This document shows, piece after piece, positions 1-4,734 of a stretch of 5,450 nucleotides of DNA. The stretch spans positions 1 to 5,450 of the forward strand of contig JAMWZF010000055.1 in assembly GCA_024304875.1 (NCBI GenBank), in the 5' to 3' direction. This DNA is from Paracoccaceae bacterium. GTDB taxonomy: Bacteria; Pseudomonadota; Alphaproteobacteria; Rhodobacterales; Rhodobacteraceae. The notes under the pieces were generated by a model that ran no database searches, was not told the origin of the DNA, and saw only the letters and a program-made list of their open reading frames with translations. Within the stretch, counting starts at the first letter, position 1. Each line of letters opens with the position of its first letter. Both the position numbers and the translations under genes were made by a program.

Positions 1-237
1 AAAACCGCACTCGACGCCACCGCGCTCTCGCTGCTGGAGCGCCTCACCGCCGAGGCGGGCCTCGCGGATCGCATCAGCCAGATGTTCCGTGGCGAGAAGA
101 TCAACACCACCGAAAACCGCGCTGTACTGCACACTGCCCTGCGGGCCCAGTCTGACACGCCAATCCTGGTCGACGACGAGGACATCCTGCCGCCCGTGCG
201 TCAGACGCTGCAACAGATGGAGAGCTTCGCCGAGGCG
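1..237 (+). pseudogene. pgi: 3'-truncated glucose-6-phosphate isomerase fragment
   Basis: This is the Pgi-derived part of the chimera. Pgi interconverts glucose-6-phosphate and fructose-6-phosphate in the cytosol. The segment contains the conserved GEKIN.TENRAVLH.ALR block at nt 88-144 and the following TPILVD...V..L..M..FAEA helix up to about nt 237. In E. coli Pgi the next stretch leads into the GIGGSDLGP phosphate-binding loop and then the catalytic Glu, His and Lys residues. None of these appears here or anywhere else in the window, so this copy cannot be an isomerase. Similarity drops at once after FAEA, and no Pgi sequence resumes downstream, so this is a clean loss of the 3' part rather than an insertion inside the gene. 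The breakpoint is uncertain by a few codons. An intact pgi may exist elsewhere in the genome. Confidence 0.75.
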
Positions 238-642
238 GGCGACACCGAGGAGCGGGCCTGGGAGCAGTTCTGCACCTACACCGCCGGCTGGATGCTTCAG
301 GGTCACGGCCTGTGGTCGGTGGAGCGGCGGGAGGACGGCGCGCTCGTCGGATTCGTCCTGCTGGGCCTCGAATGGGACGATGCGGAGCCGGAGCTGGGCT
401 ACATGATGCTGGCCGAGCATCGCCGCCGGGGCTACGCCGCCGAGGCGGCGGCGGCCGCCCGCGATCATGGCTTCACCCTGCTGGACAGCTTCGTCAGCTA
501 CGTGGACCCCGGCAACGCGGCCTCGAACGCGCTGGCGAGCCGGATCGGCGGGCAGCGGGACTCGGCGGCCGAGGCGGCGCTGGAGGGCGAGGCAATCCAT
601 GTCTGGCGGCATCGGGCCGGGACCGGGGAGGCCGCGCGATGA
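1..642 (+). CDS. In-frame chimera: Pgi N-terminal segment fused to a truncated GNAT acetyltransferase (5' end outside window)
   Basis: The frame is open from the first base to TGA at 640-642 (213 codons visible); the true start lies upstream. Codons 1 to about 79 match bacterial glucose-6-phosphate isomerase: SQMFRGEKINTTENRAVLHT and TPILVDDEDILP align with E. coli Pgi SMFSGEKINRTENRAVLHV and TPILVDGKDVMP, covering roughly E. coli residues 55-133. From about nt 238 the protein becomes GNAT: DTEERAW matches DAEEAW of the third GNAT here, followed by AEPELGY, the acetyl-CoA pyrophosphate-loop motif RRRGYA (nt 421-438) and SYVDPGN (nt 496-516). The GNAT part lacks the first ~40 residues (beta1 and following helices) present in its three neighbours; the Pgi part stops before the active-site region. 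Its end overlaps the next gene by ATGA. Whether the fusion is expressed or folds is unknown; internal ATGs at 82, 217 and 292 have no convincing Shine-Dalgarno. A cloning or assembly chimera is possible. Confidence 0.8.
   Translation, partial: KTALDATALSLLERLTAEAGLADRISQMFRGEKINTTENRAVLHTALRAQSDTPILVDDEDILPPVRQTLQQMESFAEAGDTEERAWEQFCTYTAGWMLQGHGLWSVERREDGALVGFVLLGLEWDDAEPELGYMMLAEHRRRGYAAEAAAAARDHGFTLLDSFVSYVDPGNAASNALASRIGGQRDSAAEAALEGEAIHVWRHRAGTGEAAR
625..631 (+). promoter_or_regulatory. Shine-Dalgarno for array member 2, inside the end of the chimera
   Basis: GGGGAGG ends 7 bases before ATG 639. It is encoded by the Gly-Glu-Ala codons near the end of the preceding frame, so terminating ribosomes can re-initiate at the overlapping ATGA. 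Confidence 0.75.
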
Positions 643-1238
643 CGCAGATCCCCACCGTCGAGACCCGGCGCCTGTCGCTCCGCGGACCGCAGGCCAAGGA
701 CTACCCGAACTTCAAGGCGACCTTCGCCAGCTACCGCAGCCGCTACATGGGCGGGCCGCTGAACCCGTACGAATCGTGGATGCTCTACGCCGCCGAGATC
801 GGCCATTGGGACATCCGGGGCTACGGCATGTGGATGATCCACGATCGCGCGACGGACGAGACCTACGGCATGGCCGGCGGCTGGTTCCCCGCGATGTGGC
901 CCGAGCCCGAGATCGCCTGGTTCATCTGGCCCGAGAAGGCCGGGCGCGGCTTCGCTTTGGAGGCCGTGGACGCGGCCCGCCGCTGGCTCTACCGCGAGAA
1001 GGGCTGGGAGGGGGCGGTCAGCTACCTCGACGCCTATGACCTCGATTCCGTCCGGCTGGCCGAGCGCCTGGGCGCGAAGCGCGACCCCGAGGCGGTGATG
1101 ATCGACAAGGACGACAGCGTGTACCGGCACCCCTCGCCCGCGAAGCTGCGCAACTCGCAGCTGTCGGACGCCATCGCGCTGGAGATCGCGCATTACGCGG
1201 ACCCCAGGTGGAAACCGGAGGGCTGGGCGCTTGACTGA
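639..1238 (+). CDS. GNAT family N-acetyltransferase (RimJ/RimL-like), array member 2
   Basis: This 199-residue protein starts at ATG 639, which shares ATGA with the stop of the preceding frame; GGGGAGG at 625-631 is a strong ribosome binding site. A much longer upstream extension of the frame is only a shadow of the previous gene. It is a cytosolic GNAT, expected to transfer acetyl from acetyl-CoA to an amine; the acceptor is unknown. Visible family features are RLSLRGP (residues 11-17), MGGP (37-40), GHWDIRGYG (55-63), WPEPEIAW (87-94), the acetyl-CoA loop AGRGFALEA (101-109) and SYLDAYDLDS (128-137). In the last motif the usual DP.N of the neighbours is replaced by DAYD. The protein carries about 25-30 extra C-terminal residues (about 166-199) absent from members 3 and 4. 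Its closest local relative appears to be member 4, with which it shares RGPQA, GHW..RGYG and WPEPEIAW. Family call is firm, substrate unknown. Confidence 0.9.
   Translation: MTQIPTVETRRLSLRGPQAKDYPNFKATFASYRSRYMGGPLNPYESWMLYAAEIGHWDIRGYGMWMIHDRATDETYGMAGGWFPAMWPEPEIAWFIWPEKAGRGFALEAVDAARRWLYREKGWEGAVSYLDAYDLDSVRLAERLGAKRDPEAVMIDKDDSVYRHPSPAKLRNSQLSDAIALEIAHYADPRWKPEGWALD
1217..1222 (+). promoter_or_regulatory. Shine-Dalgarno deciding the TTG start of array member 3
   Basis: GGAGGG lies 8 bases before TTG 1231. No ATG or GTG nearby would give the conserved N-terminus shared with the other GNATs, so this site and the alignment together fix the TTG start. Confidence 0.7.
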
Positions 1239-1752
1239 CATCCCGACCCTCACCACCGAGCGGCTGATCCTGCGCCCCTACCGGCGGTCGGACTTCGCGC
1301 GCTATGCCGCCTTCTGCGCCGACCCGGAGCGGACCCGCTTCATGGGCGGCCCGCGGGATGCCGAGGAAGCCTGGGCCTGGTTCACCAACGACTACGCCAG
1401 CTGGGGACTCCACGGCTTCGGCACCCTTGCGATCGAGCGGGCGGGCATGATGATCGGCTTCGCCGGGCTGGTGCATCCGCCGCACTTTCCCGAGCCGGAA
1501 TGCGGCTGGGGCCTGTTCGAAGGGGCCGAGGGGTACGGATATGCGACCGAGGCCGCCGCGGCGATCCTCGCCCATACCTTCGCCACCACGGCGCTTGCCA
1601 GCGTGGTCAGCTACGTCGACCCCGAGAACACCCGGTCCGCCCGGGTGGCCGAGCGCCTTGGCGGCGTGATCGACCGCACCGCCCGCAGCCCCTGGCCCGA
1701 GGATGACGACCGGGTCTATCGCTATGCCCGCCCGCAGGAGGCCGCCGCATGA
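1231..1752 (+). CDS. GNAT family N-acetyltransferase (RimJ/RimL-like), array member 3, TTG start
   Basis: This 173-residue protein begins at TTG 1231, overlapping the preceding stop by 8 bases. The TTG is chosen because MTDIPTLTTERLILR then aligns residue for residue with MTQIPTVETRRLSLR and MTEIPVIETDRMILR of its neighbours, and GGAGGG at 1217-1222 sits 8 bases upstream. GNAT features are RLILRPYRRSDF (residues 11-22), MGGP (38-41), FPEPECGW (86-93), the acetyl-CoA loop EGYGYATEA (100-108) and SYVDPENTRS (127-136), whose Asn-Ser pair is typical of RimJ/RimL-like enzymes. It is presumably a soluble cytosolic acetyltransferase with an unidentified acceptor. Its residues 42-50 best match the point where GNAT similarity begins in the chimera at the left edge, which makes it a useful template for locating that breakpoint. 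It ends in an ATGA overlap with member 4. Confidence 0.9.
   Translation: MTDIPTLTTERLILRPYRRSDFARYAAFCADPERTRFMGGPRDAEEAWAWFTNDYASWGLHGFGTLAIERAGMMIGFAGLVHPPHFPEPECGWGLFEGAEGYGYATEAAAAILAHTFATTALASVVSYVDPENTRSARVAERLGGVIDRTARSPWPEDDDRVYRYARPQEAAA
1736..1741 (+). promoter_or_regulatory. Shine-Dalgarno for array member 4
   Basis: A perfect AGGAGG lies 7 bases before ATG 1749 and is encoded by the Gln-Glu-Ala codons that end array member 3. Confidence 0.8.
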
Positions 1753-2267
1753 CCGAGATCCCCGTGATCGAGACCGACCGGATGATCCTGCGCGGGCCGC
1801 AGGCCAGCGACTGGGAGGACTACGCCGCCTTCCGCGCCTCCCCCCGCATGTCCACCGTCGGCGGGCCGTTCAACCGGCGCGAGGCCTTCCAGCAGTTCTG
1901 CGCCCTGATCGGGCACTGGCAGGTGCGGGGCTATGGGCGCTGGGTGATGACGGACAAGGAGACCGGGGAGTTCCTCGGCGTCGTCGGGATCTACTTTCCC
2001 GAAGGCTGGCCGGAGCCCGAGATCGCCTGGTCCGTCGCGGACGCCGGCGAGGGCCGGGGCCTGGCGCAGGAGGCGGCGCTGGCGGCCCGGGCCTGGGCCT
2101 ACCAGAGCCTCGGCTGGACCCGGCTGATGAGCCTGGTCGATCCGTCGAACGAGCGGTCCGTCGCGCTGGCCAAGCGGATGGGCTGCGAGATCGGCGGCAC
2201 CTTTGAGCATCCCGACTTTGGCACCCTGACCTACTGGTACCACCCCGGCCCGGAGGCCCAGACATGA
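1749..2267 (+). CDS. GNAT family N-acetyltransferase (RimJ/RimL-like), array member 4
   Basis: This 172-residue protein starts at ATG 1749 within an ATGA overlap, with a perfect AGGAGG at 1736-1741 seven bases upstream. It has the full array pattern: RMILRGPQASDW (residues 11-22), VGGPFN (37-42), GHWQVRGYG (55-63), WPEPEIAW (87-94), the acetyl-CoA loop EGRGLAQEA (101-109) and SLVDPSNERS (128-137). The length fits a single-domain GNAT with no signal peptide or membrane segment, so cytosolic action is expected. The acceptor could be a protein N-terminus, an aminoglycoside-like amine or a metabolite; the sequence does not say which. It overlaps the chorismate mutase gene by ATGA, so expression of the two is probably coupled, although no functional link between acetylation and chorismate metabolism can be inferred from this alone. 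Confidence 0.9.
   Translation: MTEIPVIETDRMILRGPQASDWEDYAAFRASPRMSTVGGPFNRREAFQQFCALIGHWQVRGYGRWVMTDKETGEFLGVVGIYFPEGWPEPEIAWSVADAGEGRGLAQEAALAARAWAYQSLGWTRLMSLVDPSNERSVALAKRMGCEIGGTFEHPDFGTLTYWYHPGPEAQT
2252..2256 (+). promoter_or_regulatory. Shine-Dalgarno for chorismate mutase
   Basis: GGAGG lies 7 bases before ATG 2264, encoded in the Pro-Glu-Ala codons near the end of array member 4. Spacing and layout match the two other ATGA junctions. Confidence 0.75.
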
Positions 2268-2569
2268 CCGATGCGACCGCCCGCGCGGCCGACCTGCTGA
2301 AAGACCACCGCGCCAGCATCGACCGGCTGGACGCGATCCTCGTCTACACCCTGGGAGAGCGGTTCAAGCACACCCAGGCCGTCGGCCGCCTCAAGGCCGA
2401 GCACGACCTTCCCCCGTCCGATCCGGCCCGCGAGGCGGCCCAGATCGCACGGCTCGAAGACCTGGCGGTCCAGGCCGACCTGGACCCCGAGTTCGCCAAG
2501 AAGTTCCTGAACTTCATCATCGCCGAAGTGATCCAGCATCACCGGCAACACCAATCGGACGCTGGCTGA
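2264..2569 (+). CDS. Chorismate mutase, AroQ class, monofunctional
   Basis: This 101-residue cytosolic enzyme converts chorismate to prephenate, the branch point to phenylalanine and tyrosine. It is the all-helical AroQ fold without a fused dehydratase or dehydrogenase domain. Aligning it to the E. coli P-protein mutase domain places the catalytic set at R16 (Ec R11), R33 (R28), K44 (K39), D53 (D48), R56 (R51) and E57 (E52), all conserved. The position of Ec Gln88 is His92 here. The DP.RE segment and the IDRLD..L...L.ER core are the recognisable blocks. The start is ATG 2264 in an ATGA overlap with the last GNAT, with GGAGG at 2252-2256. A 39-base gap separates it from rpsP. Monofunctional mutases in front of rpsP are, from memory, a usual arrangement in Rhodobacterales. 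No secretion signal is seen, so it is not the periplasmic AroQ-gamma type. Confidence 0.92.
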   Translation: MTDATARAADLLKDHRASIDRLDAILVYTLGERFKHTQAVGRLKAEHDLPPSDPAREAAQIARLEDLAVQADLDPEFAKKFLNFIIAEVIQHHRQHQSDAG

Positions 2570-2593
2570 CCCAGCGCCCATCCATGGACACCT

Positions 2594-2600
2594 AAAGGAG
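2594..2600 (+). promoter_or_regulatory. Shine-Dalgarno for rpsP
   Basis: AAAGGAG lies 8 bases before ATG 2609 in an A-rich leader (AAAACAAG), unusual for this GC-rich sequence. The unstructured A-rich context fits efficient initiation of a ribosomal protein gene. The 39-base gap after chorismate mutase shows no recognisable promoter or terminator. Confidence 0.75.
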
Positions 2601-2608
2601 AAAACAAG

Positions 2609-3019
2609 ATGGCCATGAAGATCCGGCTCGCCCGTGGCGGGTCCAAGAAACGCCCCTTCTACCGCATCGTCGCCGCCGACAGCCGCATGCCGCGGGACGG
2701 CCGCTTCATCGAGAAGCTGGGCACCTACAACCCGCTCCTGCCGAAGGACAGCGAGGACCGGGTCAAGATCGACCTCGACCGGGTCAAGCACTGGATGGAC
2801 AACGGCGCCAAGCCGACCGACCGGGTGGCCCGCTTCCTCGAGGCGGCCGGCGTGATGGAGAAATCCGAGCGCAGCAACCCGAACAAGGCCAAGCCGGGCA
2901 AGGCCGCGACCGAGCGTGCGGAAGCCCGCGCCGCGAAGGCCGAGGCCGCCGCGGAGGCCGCCAAGGCCCCGGCCGAAGCGCCGGCCGAAGAGGCCGCTGC
3001 CGAAGAGACCACGGAGTAA
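2609..3019 (+). CDS. rpsP: 30S ribosomal protein S16
   Basis: This 136-residue protein binds 16S rRNA and is needed for 30S assembly. The S16 signature is complete: MKIRLARGGSKKRPFYRIV (residues 3-21), then ADSRMPRDGRFIEKLGTYNP (22-41), then a GAKPTDRVARFL block (about 91 residues from start of the core fold to its end). From about residue 90 the protein becomes a low-complexity Lys/Ala/Glu/Pro tail ending in AAAEETTE, an extension I know from alphaproteobacterial S16 and probably disordered. E. coli S16 is about 82 residues, so the extra length is this tail. The start is ATG 2609, preceded by AAAGGAG at 2594-2600 with an 8-base spacer; the in-frame ATG two codons later is less well placed. 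It heads the rpsP-rimM-trmD block, and its strong site fits the high output needed for a ribosomal protein. Confidence 0.97.
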   Translation: MAMKIRLARGGSKKRPFYRIVAADSRMPRDGRFIEKLGTYNPLLPKDSEDRVKIDLDRVKHWMDNGAKPTDRVARFLEAAGVMEKSERSNPNKAKPGKAATERAEARAAKAEAAAEAAKAPAEAPAEEAAAEETTE

Positions 3020-3030
3020 TCCGCTCCTCC

Positions 3031-3059
3031 CGGCCCGCCGCCCCGGGGGTGGCGGGCCG
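3031..3059 (+). other. Hairpin between rpsP and rimM
   Basis: CGGCCCGCC (3031-3039) pairs perfectly with GGCGGGCCG (3051-3059): 9 G/C-rich pairs around an 11-base loop that can itself pair further (CCCC with GGGG). It starts 11 bases after the rpsP stop and ends 24 bases before the rimM start. No clear T-run follows (ATACCTCTCTT), so a simple intrinsic terminator is doubtful; partial attenuation, mRNA 3'-end protection of rpsP or processing are alternatives. Confidence 0.6.
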
Positions 3060-3083
3060 ATACCTCTCTTGACGGAGCGCGCG

Positions 3084-3611
3084 ATGAGCGAGGACCGTAT
3101 CGTCGTCGGCCAGATCGCGGGCGCCTTCGGCGTCCACGGCGAGGTGCGCCTCAAGTCCTTCTGCGCCGAGCCTGCCGACATCGCGGACTACGTCCCGCTG
3201 ACCGATGCCGCCGGCCGGACCTACGACCAGATCGTCCTGACCGGCGCGGCCAAGGGCGTGCTGATCGCCCGCGTGTCCGCCGTCACCACCAAGGAGCAGG
3301 CCGATGACCTGAAGGGCACCGAGCTGCTGGCCGAACGGTCGCGGCTGCCCGCCCTGCCCGACGACGAATTCTACCACGCCGACCTGATCGGCCTGACGGT
3401 CGTCGACACCGGCGGGGCCGAGCTGGGGCGGGTCAAGGCGGTCCACGACCACGGCGCCGGCGACCTGCTCGAGCTGGTGCTGCCCGGCGCCACCGCGACC
3501 GTCCTTCTGCCCTTCACCCGCGCCGTGGTTCCCACCGTGGACCTGACCGCCGGCCGCATCGTCGCCGACCCGCCCGCCGGGCTCCTGCCCGGACCGGACC
3601 CGGAGCACTAG
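3084..3611 (+). CDS. rimM: 16S rRNA processing / 30S maturation factor RimM
   Basis: This 175-residue cytosolic assembly factor binds the 30S head, through S19 in characterised species, and helps mature 16S rRNA. The N-terminal RimM domain shows VVGQIAGAFGVHGEVRLKSF (residues 7-26) and a T.EQAD.LKGTEL segment (about 69-81). The C-terminal PRC-barrel begins at DEFYHADLIGLTV (94-106), continues through LGRVKAVHDHGAGDLLEL (114-131) and LLPF (141-144), and ends with a VDLTAGRIVADPPAGL block (152-167). Length is typical. ATG 3084 is chosen because GGAG at 3074-3077 lies 6 bases upstream and MSEDRIVVGQ.AGAFG is the normal N-terminus; the longer upstream frame is the S16 tail read out of frame. A hairpin lies between rpsP and this gene, which could keep its expression below that of rpsP. 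Confidence 0.95.
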   Translation: MSEDRIVVGQIAGAFGVHGEVRLKSFCAEPADIADYVPLTDAAGRTYDQIVLTGAAKGVLIARVSAVTTKEQADDLKGTELLAERSRLPALPDDEFYHADLIGLTVVDTGGAELGRVKAVHDHGAGDLLELVLPGATATVLLPFTRAVVPTVDLTAGRIVADPPAGLLPGPDPEH

Positions 3612-3703
3612 GCCGGTCGGCGCAAGGCACCGGCACGTCGGGTCGGTCCGTGCATCCCCGGCCCGACGGACGATGCGCGCGGGATCGCCTCCGCGTCCAT
3701 CCT

Positions 3704-3760
3704 CCCGCCTCTTTTCGCCCGAAATACCTCGGGGGGCCGCAGGCGGGGGCAGAGCCCCCT
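3704..3760 (+). repeat. REP-like palindromic intergenic element
   Basis: The spacer between rimM and trmD contains CCCGCCT, then TTTTCGCCCGAAATACCTCG, a G-run, AGGCGGG, and a GGGGGC-AGA-GCCCCC hairpin (3745-3759). CCCGCCT (3704-3710) can pair with AGGCGGG (3741-3747), which competes with the triloop hairpin. The 'CGAAATACCTCGGGGGG...GGGGGCAG.GCCCCC' layout resembles an intergenic repeat I recall from many Rhodobacterales genomes. That recollection is not a database result, and only one copy is in this window. Rest of the 3612-3823 spacer: GC-rich, with overlapping small inverted repeats at 3636-3671 and no supported gene. Confidence 0.55.
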
Positions 3761-3823
3761 CGACGGCGCGACCGGGCGACTCCCGCCGATTGCGCTTGTC
3801 CCCGGCCCGGATTAACAGGCCCC

Positions 3824-4618
3824 ATGTCCGACGCCCCCGGAAAATCCCACGGTCGCAAGTCGATCCGCGCCACCCTGGCGCCCAGCGACCTCATGGAGGA
3901 GACGCCGCGGCTGGCCCGGGCCTGGCAGGCGCAGGTGATCACGCTGCTGCCCGACGCCTTTCCCGGCATCCTCGGCGACAGCCTGACCGGCAAGGCGCTG
4001 AAAGAGGGGATCTGGCAGCTCGAGGCGGTGGACCTGCGGCGGTTCGGCGAAGGCCGGCACCGGACCGTGGACGACACCCCGGCCGGTGGCGGCGCCGGCA
4101 TGGTGCTGCGGGCCGACATCGTCGCCCGCGCGATCGAGGCGGCCCGCGCCGGGGCGGACCCGGCGATGCCGCTGATCTACCTCTCGCCCCGCGGCGCGCC
4201 GTTCCGGCAGGAGACGGCCCGCGACCTCGCCGGTCGGCCCGGCGTGACCCTTCTCTCCGGCCGGTTCGAGGGGGTGGACGAGCGGGTGCTGGAGGAATTC
4301 GGCATTGCGGAGGTGTCCCTCGGCGACTTCGTGATGACGGGGGGCGAGATCGCGGCGATGGCGGTGATCGACGCCTGTGTCCGCCTTCTGCCCGGGGTGC
4401 TGGGCAATGCCGAGAGTGCGGTCGAGGAAAGCCATTCCGCCGGCCTGCTCGAGCATCCGCAGTACACGCGGCCGGCCGAATGGCGGGGCCGGACCATCCC
4501 GCCGGTGCTGACCTCGGGCGATCACGGCAAGGTCGCGGCGTGGCGGCGCGAGATGTCCGAGGCGATCACCAGGGCCCGGCGACCCGACCTCTGGGCGCGG
4601 CGGAACCGCGAGGACTGA
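3824..4618 (+). CDS. trmD: tRNA (guanine-N1-)-methyltransferase TrmD
   Basis: This 264-residue SPOUT enzyme methylates G37 of tRNAs read by CNN/UNN-type anticodons using S-adenosylmethionine, preventing +1 frameshifts. It is a cytosolic homodimer with a trefoil knot. Visible motifs are QVITLLPDAFPG (residues 36-47), DDTPAGGGAGMV (83-94), YLSPRG (119-124), GRFEGVDERV (147-156), SLGDFVMTGGE (165-175), IPGVLG-like LLPGVLGN (188-195) and the C-terminal EESHSAGLLEHPQYTRP (201-217). The catalytic Arg and Asp known from E. coli (R154, D169) correspond to R154 and D168. About 35 residues precede the usual TrmD start. This extension (SHGRKSI.ATL) is, as I recall, shared by Rhodobacterales TrmD, and it supports ATG 3824 despite only a weak AGG upstream; ATG 3893 is the fallback. 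It is separated from rimM by a 212-base spacer with a repeat element. Confidence 0.95.
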   Translation: MSDAPGKSHGRKSIRATLAPSDLMEETPRLARAWQAQVITLLPDAFPGILGDSLTGKALKEGIWQLEAVDLRRFGEGRHRTVDDTPAGGGAGMVLRADIVARAIEAARAGADPAMPLIYLSPRGAPFRQETARDLAGRPGVTLLSGRFEGVDERVLEEFGIAEVSLGDFVMTGGEIAAMAVIDACVRLLPGVLGNAESAVEESHSAGLLEHPQYTRPAEWRGRTIPPVLTSGDHGKVAAWRREMSEAITRARRPDLWARRNRED

Positions 4619-4625
4619 ACGGCGC

Positions 4626-4645
4626 GGCCGCGCCGGTCCGCGGCC
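4626..4645 (+). other. GC-rich hairpin after trmD, possible weak terminator
   Basis: GGCCGCG (4626-4632) pairs with CGCGGCC (4639-4645) around a 6-base loop, starting 8 bases after the trmD stop. It overlaps a perfect 14-base palindrome GGCGCGGCCGCGCC (4621-4634). No T-run follows, so terminator function is uncertain; it could instead be a transcript 3'-end stabiliser. Confidence 0.35.
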
Positions 4646-4692
4646 ACCTGTGTCCGAGAAATGAGCACGCCCTCGCCCAATTTTCGCCGTTC

Positions 4693-4705
4693 CGATCCGG
4701 GATCG
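4693..4705. promoter_or_regulatory. Short dyad upstream of the membrane-protein gene
   Basis: CGATCC-G-GGATCG is a perfect inverted repeat with a one-base centre, 29 bases before ATG 4735. It sits in the only AT-richer stretch of this gap (AATTTTCG at 4679-4686). The position would suit an operator, but there is no recognised regulator motif and chance occurrence is plausible. Confidence 0.2.
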
Positions 4706-4734
4706 TGGACCACAGGACGAGGATGGGACACGCC

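Noticed and set aside
312..638. Upstream extension of array member 2
   Set aside because: It is an Arg/Gly-rich shadow of the chimera's GNAT half; the start at 639 has a Shine-Dalgarno and matches paralogues.
498..1256. Long minus-strand frame opposite GNAT members 1-2, and similar minus-strand frames at 1722-2243, 2231-3181, 3812-4525 and 4756-5403
   Set aside because: These are typical antisense shadows in very GC-rich coding DNA: skewed composition, no recognisable motifs, and fully overlapping well-supported genes.
3650..3823. N-terminal extension of TrmD through the rimM-trmD spacer
   Set aside because: It would translate the REP-like element (PPASFRPKYLGG...), which is not protein-like; the recognised TrmD N-terminus starts at 3824.
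4621..4634. Perfect 14-base palindrome GGCGCGGCCGCGCC after trmD as a protein-binding site
   Set aside because: It is pure G/C in a G/C-rich spacer and overlaps a hairpin arm; chance is a sufficient explanation.
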